From assembly GCA_011051925.1 (NCBI GenBank), contig DRKE01000252.1, forward strand, positions 1 to 5,963: a DNA stretch of 5,963 nt, written 5' to 3'. This document shows positions 1 to 5,307 of the stretch, one piece after another. The notes beneath the pieces were generated by a model that was not told the DNA's origin, did not search any database, and worked only from the letters and a program-made list of their open reading frames with translations. This DNA is from Deltaproteobacteria bacterium (GTDB lineage Bacteria; Myxococcota_A; UBA9160; UBA4427). Made by a program: the position numbers and the translations under genes. Numbering within the stretch: position 1 is the stretch's first letter; each line of letters opens with the position of its first letter.

Positions 1-840
1 CCCGGCCCCCTCCGCACTGCGGCTTCCGACTTCCTCATGGTCGTAGAGAACGACGACCCGGGTGGCCTCGGCCGGCGACCCCGACCCGACGGAATCGATC
101 AACGCATGAAGCCCTGCATGGCTCGAGGCGAGATTGTCGAGACGCGCCGCATGGATGAACTCGCCGTCGGCGCCCGAGCGCACGGCGGGCTGGAGATCGT
201 AGGCCATGAGATCCCAGGCCAGGACATCCTCGACCTTCGGACTCGACGGCTCCTTGCGGGAAAGCGCCCGGCATAACAAGGAGACCAGATCCGCATCCCC
301 GTCCAGGCCGATCACCGGGACGAGATGCTTCTGGGCGTTCAGCTTCAAGCCCTCCTGGTTGAGTTCCCGGTAGAGATGGATGGCCAGACTCGGAACCCGC
401 AGGAGGGGGCGGGCAAGATCGACGAGTCGGGTCTGCATGCCCTCGGCATCGCGAAACGTCACGCGACCGGCCAACGAAAGGTCCCGATCGAGCCAGGTAT
501 GCAAGAGGACCCCGCCGTAGGGCTCGACCGCGATCTGATGATACCCTTCGGCGCGGATGTCAGGCCGGGGTTTCACGCGCAGGTTCGGCGAATCGGTATG
601 CGCGCCGACGATCCGGAAGCCCGCGGATGGGGGCGGAACCGTACCGACCTCGAATGCCGCGAGACTTCCCCCGTTCCGGACCACCAGGCGCCGGTCGCCC
701 GGCGAAAGCGACCAGTGGTCGGACTCTTCCAGCCGCGTGAAACCCGCCGCCTCCAGCCGCGCGCTCGCTTCGCGAACCGCATGATAGGGAGTGGGGCAGG
801 CATCGATGAATCGAAGGAGGTCGTCGGCTCGGTCTTCCAT
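1..840 (-). CDS. M18-family metalloaminopeptidase, N-terminal two thirds (3' end off window)
   Basis: This encodes a cytosolic di-zinc aminopeptidase of peptidase family M18 (aspartyl aminopeptidase/ApeB type), which removes N-terminal residues from peptides. Reading the minus strand from ATG 840 gives 280 uninterrupted residues up to the window edge. Family members are about 430 residues, so roughly one third is missing. Three M18 motifs are visible: GAHTDSPNLRVKP with His81 and Asp83; RLDN with the bridging Asp235; and DHEEVGSRSAEGA with Glu269/Glu270, the expected general base and metal ligand. The last two metal ligands (Asp and His) should lie beyond the left edge. The N-terminus (DLLRFIDACPTPYHAV) matches the usual start of the family. 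The gene lies 26 nt after the stop of the exported-protein gene and is probably co-transcribed with it. No Shine-Dalgarno is suitably spaced from ATG 840, so translation may depend on coupling. Family assignment is firm; the exact orthologue (for example apeB) and substrate are not. Confidence 0.93.
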   Translation of the reverse strand, partial: MEDRADDLLRFIDACPTPYHAVREASARLEAAGFTRLEESDHWSLSPGDRRLVVRNGGSLAAFEVGTVPPPSAGFRIVGAHTDSPNLRVKPRPDIRAEGYHQIAVEPYGGVLLHTWLDRDLSLAGRVTFRDAEGMQTRLVDLARPLLRVPSLAIHLYRELNQEGLKLNAQKHLVPVIGLDGDADLVSLLCRALSRKEPSSPKVEDVLAWDLMAYDLQPAVRSGADGEFIHAARLDNLASSHAGLHALIDSVGSGSPAEATRVVVLYDHEEVGSRSAEGAG

Positions 841-866
841 GGGGCCGGAGCATAGCCGGCGGTCCT

Positions 867-1427
867 CTAGAACCGGAGTTCGACGGACATCGCCTCGCGC
901 TGTTTCGCCCTCAGCCGCAGGCGAACGAGCATCTCCGACTGGCCGATCTCGACGCGACGCTCGGTCCGGAAGAGGTCGAGGCTCCGCTTTCGGAAGGGTT
1001 TCTTCGGCTCCAGCTCCGGATTCGGCCCCCGGGCAACGGCCACGGTCAGGACCTCATCGGGCGTCCGGGGACGATAGACCCGTCCGGCCGTCCCTCGGAC
1101 GGCGAGCAGCTCGGCCAGGGCAGGCGACGTCGCTGTCTCGAGCGCCTCCCGACGGGCCGAATCCATCCCACCGGCGGGCGGCGTCGTGGAGACCGGCGGA
1201 TCGGGATCGGACGGCCCCCGGTCGGCCGGCGCCACGCCGGGATCGATCGCGGCCGGGATCGCAACCGGCTCCGCGATCGACGCGGGAGGAATCGCCAGGA
1301 ATCCGAGCAGGAGCAGGACAGGAGCGACTCGGATCGGAAATCGATTCCGAGCACCGCCCGTGCCGACTCGCCGCGCGCGTCGTGTGCGAGCGGCCGTCGT
1401 CGTGTCTCCAAGGGCCCTGCGTGGCAT
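867..1427 (-). CDS. Small exported protein of unknown function
   Basis: I do not recognise this 186-residue protein. The first 34 residues are rich in Arg and Thr. A hydrophobic segment follows (about 35-52, APVLLLLGFLAIPPASIA) and ends in a plausible signal-peptidase site after SIA, before EP. Residues 53-87 are rich in Pro, Asp and Ala and look like a disordered linker. The remainder (about 88-186) is charged. It ends in alternating polar/hydrophobic strands (about 165-186) with a terminal Phe, which recalls an outer-membrane beta-signal, although the protein is far too short to be a normal barrel by itself. ATG 1427 is chosen because GGAGG (1434-1438) sits 6 nt upstream and a strong extended -10 lies just beyond. 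The long Arg-rich leader ahead of the hydrophobic stretch is unusual for a signal peptide, so a membrane anchor is an alternative. It is the first gene of a probable two-gene unit with the M18 peptidase. Reality of the gene is likely; function is unknown. Confidence 0.72.
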   Translation of the reverse strand: MPRRALGDTTTAARTRRARRVGTGGARNRFPIRVAPVLLLLGFLAIPPASIAEPVAIPAAIDPGVAPADRGPSDPDPPVSTTPPAGGMDSARREALETATSPALAELLAVRGTAGRVYRPRTPDEVLTVAVARGPNPELEPKKPFRKRSLDLFRTERRVEIGQSEMLVRLRLRAKQREAMSVELRF

Positions 1428-1433
1428 TCACGG

Positions 1434-1438
1434 CCTCC
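1434..1438 (-). promoter_or_regulatory. Shine-Dalgarno GGAGG of the exported-protein gene
   Basis: On the minus strand GGAGG is followed by CCGTGA and then ATG 1427, a 6-nt spacing. This supports ATG 1427 over the nearby GTG at 1440, which opens a different frame. Confidence 0.65.
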
Positions 1439-1457
1439 ACCCCTCCGGGATGAGGGG

Positions 1458-1466
1458 ATTATACCA
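1458..1466 (-). promoter_or_regulatory. Extended -10 promoter (TGGTATAAT)
   Basis: The minus strand carries TGG (1466-1464) followed by a consensus TATAAT (1463-1458), which is the TGnTATAAT extended -10 pattern of sigma70-type promoters. No good -35 exists at 16-18 nt spacing; TTGCAA lies only 12 nt upstream, which is too close. Such a -35-less arrangement is known for extended -10 promoters. The expected start of transcription is near 1451, giving a 5' leader of about 23 nt that carries the GGAGG. It stands out in a GC-rich background and drives the exported protein and probably the M18 peptidase. It is unproven experimentally. Confidence 0.6.
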
Positions 1467-1601
1467 TGATCTTGATTGCAAGTGGTGGGCCGAGTGGAAT
1501 CGCGTACAGAAAAGCCTCTCGACGCGCTGGATTGCCGTAGAACTCCCGTCGATGAGCAAAAGGTCCACCCGCAGGGGATGCCGGGATCCAGAAAGCACCG
1601 G

Positions 1602-1633
1602 AAAAAGGGAAAATCTTCCCTTCCCGAAGGGAA
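1602..1633 (-). terminator. Tandem hairpin with U-tract, probable terminator after the Nudix gene
   Basis: Read on the minus strand, a short hairpin TTCCC-TTC-GGGAA (1633-1621) is followed by AAGGGAA-GATT-TTCCCTT (1622-1605; the two share bases 1621-1622) and then further Ts, giving a run of five T (1606-1602). The 7-bp stem with a 4-nt loop and U-run fits a modest Rho-independent terminator about 60-90 nt after the Nudix stop codon and before the next promoter. Because the two hairpins share sequence they cannot both form fully. The stem is short and partly A-T, so efficiency is uncertain. The plus-strand reading lacks an equally good U-tract. Confidence 0.5.
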
Positions 1634-1692
1634 CGAGCCCCTTCTGTCCGACCCTGCCCACGACGAATCGGGCCGAACGGGGCCTGCTGGAT

Positions 1693-2274
1693 TCAGCCTG
1701 GCCCGCGGGGTTCGCGCGCGAGCCAGACCGCGGCCTTGCGGGCCATCCTCATCAGGCTTTCTTCTCCGAAACGACGTTCGATTCCGGCCGCATCGAACCA
1801 GCGGATCTCCTTGGATTCGCGGGACTGCCTCTCGATCTCCTGGGCCTCGGAGACTTCGAGCAGGAATCGGATGTCGTGATGCTCATGGGCGGGCTCGCCA
1901 CCGTGTGCGGGAATCTCGTGGACATCGACGTCGAGGATCTCCACCGGGCCACCCTCGGGCAGCGCCTGGAAGCCTCTCAGTCCCGATTCCTCTTCCGCCT
2001 CGCGGATCGCTGCTGCGAGAACATCGCTTTCTCCGTCCGTATGTCCCCCGAGCTGGAGCCAGCGCCCGAGTTTCCGATGATGGGTGAGCAGGATCGCCCC
2101 CGATTCCCGGGAAACGATCCAGGCCGAGGCCGTCACGTGCCCGGGGAAGCAGTCGCGATCGAAGGCGCGATCGTGCCGATCCAGCAGGTTCCGGATCCGA
2201 TCGAGCGTCGGGATCTCTTCGGGGTGACGGATTTCGTACCGGGTCAGCCATTCCAGGAGTTCCGCACGGTCCAT
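1693..2274 (-). CDS. Nudix hydrolase
   Basis: This is a 193-residue Nudix-superfamily phosphohydrolase, a Mg2+-dependent enzyme that cleaves nucleoside diphosphates linked to another group. The Nudix box spans residues 77-99: G77, then S83 where the consensus has its first Glu, then R91-E92 and E95-E96-S97-G98-L99. The metal-binding Glu92, Glu95 and Glu96 are present. The flanking pattern FPGHVTASAWIV (43-54), GRWLQLGGHTDGES (70-83) and the preceding helical N-terminus resembles a widespread subgroup of small bacterial Nudix proteins (cd03674-like) whose substrates are mostly unknown. A His-rich stretch HEIPAHGGEPAHEHHD (119-134) follows the box. The ATG at 2274 has only a weak ribosome-binding site. 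The gene begins 78 nt after the Omp85-like gene and could be the last gene of the gor operon, followed by a hairpin terminator. Family is sure; substrate cannot be named. Confidence 0.93.
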   Translation of the reverse strand: MDRAELLEWLTRYEIRHPEEIPTLDRIRNLLDRHDRAFDRDCFPGHVTASAWIVSRESGAILLTHHRKLGRWLQLGGHTDGESDVLAAAIREAEEESGLRGFQALPEGGPVEILDVDVHEIPAHGGEPAHEHHDIRFLLEVSEAQEIERQSRESKEIRWFDAAGIERRFGEESLMRMARKAAVWLAREPRGPG

Positions 2275-2352
2275 CCGGCGAAACCTAGCAGGCCGATGAC
2301 GGAAGGCGGTGAAATGAAGACGCGGAACGCCGGAGCAGGCCTGTCCCTTCCT

Positions 2353-3723
2353 TCAGAAGGCGAGACCGAAGCCCGCTGCGAAGTTGAATCCCTCTTCCGA
2401 GAAACCGAAATCGGCGCGGAAGATCGCCGCCCGTTCGACCGTGGCCCGGGCGCTCACGCCATAGCTCTGGCGCACCCGCTCATGAAAGAATCCGACCCCG
2501 TCTTCGGCCACCCCGCCCACCTCGTAGAAAAGCGCCAGGCCGAGCCGTTCGACCCGGATCTGGCGCCAGACCGTGAACCCACGCGGAATCACCCAGAACC
2601 GGTATTCCGCGGCGGCCTCCCAGGCGGCGTCGTCCCGCCAGCGACCTGCGATATAGCCGCGCAGGGTCCGCGACCCGCCCAGGGTCGGGCGGGCGAAAAA
2701 GGGCAGGCTGCCGGAACTCAGATGGGTTTCGAGATGGAGCGCGAACGTGTCGGTCGGCGGATTCTCTTCGTCCTCGGTGCCCCCGTCGTGGAAGAGGGGC
2801 CAGACCGGAACGATCTCGTCGGCGAAGAGCGTGTAGATCGCTCCGACCTTGCCCTCGGACTGGCCGAGCGCCGCGTCGATCCGGCCGCCCAGGACGGTTC
2901 CCTCGTAGGCGTTCCGCTGGCTGTCGCGCGTGTCCCAACGAAGCCCGACATTCAGCCATCCGAGCCCGATCCGGTCCGCTTCGCGAAACAGCCTCGGATG
3001 GCCGAGCGTCGGATCGTCCGTCGAGGGTTTCCCCCCGACGCGCCCTTCGCTCAGCCAATGTCCTTCGCCGACGAGCCCGAGATCGACGACGAAATCGTCG
3101 AGGCCGCCTTCCAGCGATTTCGACAGACCGATGTCGACGAAGGCGACCGCATCGGTATAGCTGGTTTCGTCCCGCTCCCGGGTCGACGGGCCGATCCCGA
3201 AGAACCGACGCGTCAGGGTCTTCCGGTATCCCCCTCCCGCCCGGAAGAAGCTGCGTTCCTCCTGCAGGATTCCGCCCCCGGGCACGTCGACATGCTTCGA
3301 CCAGCGTCGCCAGCGAAGCACATAGCTCTGTTGCCCCTCGGTCGTATACGAGAAGAAGCCGCCCAGGAATTCGCGCCGTCGCTGCTTCCGGAAATCGATG
3401 TCCGTGATGGCGAGGCCGAGTCCGGTTCCGACGTCGGAGTTCGCGAAGACGAGCGGGACGACGAAACTCGAAACCAGGAATCGCTGGAAGAAATTGCCCG
3501 GCTTGATCCGTCCTTCCGGCACGTAGCGCCAGCGTTCGGGCCGATCGACATAGCGCGCCTTGTCGATCTTCGGAATCCGCCCGTCGGGATCCATCCCGCG
3601 ATAGGGATCGTAGACGGACTCGATCTCGGGCGCGGCCGGATCGGGGCCACTGTCTTCCGCGACCGCCCTCGCGCAGACGAAAAGCAGGAGGCAGCCCGCG
3701 ATCGGAAGCAGGAAGGCGCGCAT
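2353..3723 (-). CDS. Omp85/BamA-family outer-membrane beta-barrel protein without POTRA domains
   Basis: This 456-residue protein carries a signal peptide (about 1-22, R2 then a hydrophobic core, cleavage after AVA) and is predicted to reside in the outer membrane. Residues 23-75 form a Pro/Asp/Arg-rich linker, and strand-like alternation begins near residue 80. Omp85-superfamily hallmarks include WDTRDSQRNAYEGTVLGG (263-280), typical of the bacterial surface antigen domain (PF01103); LRGY at 354-357, the (V/I/L)RG(F/Y) motif of the L6 loop inside the barrel; and a C-terminal beta-signal ending FGLAF. BamA and TamA carry POTRA domains before the barrel, but only about 55-60 residues lie between the signal peptide and the barrel here, so none can fit. 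POTRA-less members are known and annotated as BamA/TamA-family or surface-antigen proteins; their cargo or role is mostly unclear. Start ATG 3723 follows the gor stop by one nucleotide (TGA-G-ATG), so translation is probably coupled. An IAGC string at 8-11 resembles a lipobox but is too close to the N-terminus to be convincing. Confidence 0.9.
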   Translation of the reverse strand: MRAFLLPIAGCLLLFVCARAVAEDSGPDPAAPEIESVYDPYRGMDPDGRIPKIDKARYVDRPERWRYVPEGRIKPGNFFQRFLVSSFVVPLVFANSDVGTGLGLAITDIDFRKQRRREFLGGFFSYTTEGQQSYVLRWRRWSKHVDVPGGGILQEERSFFRAGGGYRKTLTRRFFGIGPSTRERDETSYTDAVAFVDIGLSKSLEGGLDDFVVDLGLVGEGHWLSEGRVGGKPSTDDPTLGHPRLFREADRIGLGWLNVGLRWDTRDSQRNAYEGTVLGGRIDAALGQSEGKVGAIYTLFADEIVPVWPLFHDGGTEDEENPPTDTFALHLETHLSSGSLPFFARPTLGGSRTLRGYIAGRWRDDAAWEAAAEYRFWVIPRGFTVWRQIRVERLGLALFYEVGGVAEDGVGFFHERVRQSYGVSARATVERAAIFRADFGFSEEGFNFAAGFGLAF

Positions 3724-3724
3724 C

Positions 3725-5089
3725 TCAGTCTTCGTCTTCCACGGGCGTCCTCATCGTCACGAACTCTTCGGCCAGGGTGGGATGGATGCCGATCGTCGCG
3801 TCGAAATCCTTTTTCGTCGCACCGGACTTGATCGCCACGGCGAAGCCCTGGACGATCTCGCCCGCTTCCGGCCCGACCATGTGCAGTCCGACGACCCGAT
3901 CGCTGTTCCGATCGACGATGAGCTTCATCATCGTCCTCTCCCCCCCCCCGGTCAGGGTCTGTTTGAGCGGGCGGAAGATCGACCGATAGACGTCGATCTC
4001 GTGATGTTTCTCCCGTGCCGCGTCCTCGGTCAGGCCGACCGTGCCGACCGGCGGCTGCGAGAAGACCGCGGCGGGCACGTTCTCGTGGTCGGGCGATCGG
4101 GGATTGTCGTTGAAGAGTGTTTCCGCGAGACAGACCCCTTCATGGATCGCGACCGGAGTCAGGTTGATCCGGTCGGTGACGTCTCCGATCGCCCAGATGC
4201 TCGGCACGCTGGTTCGCGAGTACTCGTCGACCTCGATCGCCCCCTTCTCGTTGCAACGAACGCCGACGTCTTCGAGTCCCAGATTCGCCGAGTTCGGGTG
4301 GCGACCGATGGCAAAAAGCACGAGATCGGCCTCGAGCGTCGTCTCGTCGGTCAGGATCGCACGCAGGCCCGCTCCGGCCTTCTCGATTGCCGTGACATTC
4401 CGCTCGAAACGCAGATCGATCCCCCGTCCCCGGACCTCCCGCGCCAGATGACTCCGGACGTCTGCATCGAAGCCGCGCAGGAAAAGCGGTCCGCGATAGA
4501 GCTGGGTGACGTCGACACCCAATCCCTGGAAGATGCACGCGAACTCGACGGCGATATAGCCGCCACCCACCACGACCGCCTTCTCTGGAAGGGCGTCGAG
4601 CGCGAAGAGTTCGTTCGAGGTCACGGCGAGTTCCGCGCCGGGAATCCCGGGGACGGTCGGCCAGCCTCCGGTCGCGACGAGGATGTGCTCCGTCGTGAAG
4701 CGCCGGCCGGCCACCTCGACCGTATGCGGGTCGACGATCGTCGCGCGTCCGTCGAGGTGTCGGACGCCGGCATCCCGGAGCAGACCTTCATAGATCCCGT
4801 TCAGCCGCTGGATTTCCCGGGTCTTGTTGTCCCGCAACGTCGACCAGTCGAAGCGCGTTTCGCCGACGCTCCAGCCGTACCCGGAGGTCGCGTCCTCCAA
4901 CTCGTCCCGGAAATGGGAAGCGTACACGAAGAGCTTCTTCGGAACGCATCCCACGTTGACACAGGTCCCTCCGAGATAGCGCTCCTCGGCGACGGCCACG
5001 CGCGCCCCCAAGGCCGCGGAGAAACGCGCCGCACGGACCCCGCCCGAACCCGCTCCGATGACGAATAGATCGAACTCGCGATTGCTCAA
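3725..5089 (-). CDS. gor: Glutathione-disulfide reductase (NADPH)
   Basis: The product is a cytoplasmic FAD enzyme that reduces GSSG to 2 GSH with NADPH. From TTG 5089 it is 454 residues, close to the usual 450. Seen in order: FAD Rossmann motif GAGSGG (12-17) with acidic Glu35; redox disulfide GGTCVNVGCVPKK with Cys43/Cys48; NADPH motif GGGYIAVEF (175-183); Arg199 and Arg205, matching the two arginines that select the 2'-phosphate of NADPH in GR; second FAD motif AIGDVTDRINLTPVAIHEG (300-318); and HPTLAEEF (436-443) with catalytic His436 and Glu441. These separate it from dihydrolipoamide dehydrogenase, which uses NAD+. TTG 5089 is chosen because GGAGGAG lies just upstream and MSNREFDLFVIG is a normal GR start. 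An ATG at 5173 in the same frame would add 28 non-homologous residues. A run of ten Gs lies in codons 381-384. It is the first gene of a probable operon with the Omp85-like gene and is divergent from a CobW-type gene. No clear OxyR site was recognised. Confidence 0.95.
   Translation of the reverse strand: MSNREFDLFVIGAGSGGVRAARFSAALGARVAVAEERYLGGTCVNVGCVPKKLFVYASHFRDELEDATSGYGWSVGETRFDWSTLRDNKTREIQRLNGIYEGLLRDAGVRHLDGRATIVDPHTVEVAGRRFTTEHILVATGGWPTVPGIPGAELAVTSNELFALDALPEKAVVVGGGYIAVEFACIFQGLGVDVTQLYRGPLFLRGFDADVRSHLAREVRGRGIDLRFERNVTAIEKAGAGLRAILTDETTLEADLVLFAIGRHPNSANLGLEDVGVRCNEKGAIEVDEYSRTSVPSIWAIGDVTDRINLTPVAIHEGVCLAETLFNDNPRSPDHENVPAAVFSQPPVGTVGLTEDAAREKHHEIDVYRSIFRPLKQTLTGGGERTMMKLIVDRNSDRVVGLHMVGPEAGEIVQGFAVAIKSGATKKDFDATIGIHPTLAEEFVTMRTPVEDED
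3940..3949 (-). repeat. G10 homopolymer inside gor
   Basis: Ten consecutive C on the plus strand (G10 in the coding strand) encode Gly381-Gly382-Gly383 and the first base of Glu384, in the segment LTGGGERTMMKL. The frame is intact at this length. The tract lies between the second FAD motif and the active-site His436. Confidence 0.95.
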
Positions 5090-5092
5090 GGT

Positions 5093-5099
5093 CTCCTCC
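5093..5099 (-). promoter_or_regulatory. Shine-Dalgarno GGAGGAG deciding the TTG start of gor
   Basis: On the minus strand GGAGGAG is followed by ACC and TTG 5089; the core GGAGG is 5 nt from the TTG. No comparable site precedes the upstream GTG (5113) or ATG (5173) in the same frame, so the rare TTG is the preferred start. Confidence 0.75.
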
Positions 5100-5140
5100 C
5101 GGATGGCCTCCACGGCGCATCGTGCAACGGGCCGAAACCG

Positions 5141-5146
5141 AGAATA
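5141..5146 (-). promoter_or_regulatory. Weak candidate -10 (TATTCT) for gor
   Basis: TATTCT on the minus strand matches four of six consensus positions and would start transcription near 5134, giving a leader of about 45 nt before TTG 5089. No recognisable -35 lies at the correct distance; that position falls inside the 14-bp palindrome at 5161-5174. If the promoter is real, it probably needs an activator or a non-sigma70 factor. This is a guess from spacing, not a firm call. Confidence 0.25.
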
Positions 5147-5160
5147 GCCCGCCCTGTCCC

Positions 5161-5174
5161 CATGCCGCGGCATG
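5161..5174. promoter_or_regulatory. Perfect 14-bp palindrome, possible operator between divergent genes
   Basis: CATGCCGCGGCATG is its own reverse complement with no spacer. It lies in the 218-nt non-coding gap between gor (minus) and the CobW-type gene (plus), overlapping the expected -35 zone of the candidate gor promoter. The shape fits a site for a dimeric regulator. No known operator consensus (Zur, OxyR, Fur) is matched by eye. A GC-rich genome produces such palindromes by chance at some rate. Apart from this site, weak promoter-like strings and the two ribosome-binding sites, I see nothing else in the gap. Confidence 0.4.
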
Positions 5175-5294
5175 CGTTCGGAAATCGGACGAAGATGCTA
5201 TCCCATGCGCGACCAGGGGATCATGCCCGGGCCGGTCCGGAAGCGGGCGTCCGGGAGGCCGGAGGATCCGGGAGTCGGGAATCAGCCGGGATCG

Positions 5295-5300
5295 AAGGGA
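5295..5300 (+). promoter_or_regulatory. Shine-Dalgarno AAGGGA for the GTP-binding protein gene
   Basis: AAGGGA lies 7 nt before GTG 5308 on the plus strand and is moderately close to consensus. It favours this GTG over the in-frame GTG at 5362. Confidence 0.4.
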
Positions 5301-5307
5301 TCGGGCC

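Noticed and set aside
1428..1661. Possible 77-residue minus-strand gene between the Nudix gene and the exported-protein gene.
   Set aside because: It runs through the terminator hairpin, the extended -10 promoter and the Shine-Dalgarno site of the next gene, and its product resembles no family.
2350..2360. CCTTC-A-GAAGG palindrome over the barrel gene's stop codon as a terminator.
   Set aside because: The arms are only 5 bp around a single central base, there is no U-tract, and the Nudix gene follows closely, so read-through is more likely.
3691..3723. Lipobox-like IAGC in the signal sequence of the barrel protein.
   Set aside because: Only ten residues precede the Cys, and the hydrophobic core continues past it to a good AVA signal-peptidase I site; Omp85 barrels are normally not lipoproteins.
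1186..3831. 881-codon open frame on the plus strand, antisense to the exported-protein gene's 5' half, the Nudix gene and the barrel gene.
   Set aside because: Its translation has low-complexity Arg/Pro/Glu/Asp composition, no recognisable domain and no ribosome-binding site. It crosses two genes with clear family motifs plus the promoter and terminator region. Long antisense frames arise from the strong third-position G/C bias of the minus-strand genes.
3782..5068. 428-codon plus-strand frame antisense to gor.
   Set aside because: It is a mirror of the gor reading frame. All catalytic motifs are on the minus strand, and the antisense product has no domain-like character.
5090..5173. 28-residue N-terminal extension of glutathione reductase from ATG 5173.
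   Set aside because: The extension has no homology to GR, crosses the candidate promoter and palindrome, and TTG 5089 has an excellent Shine-Dalgarno and the normal GR N-terminus.
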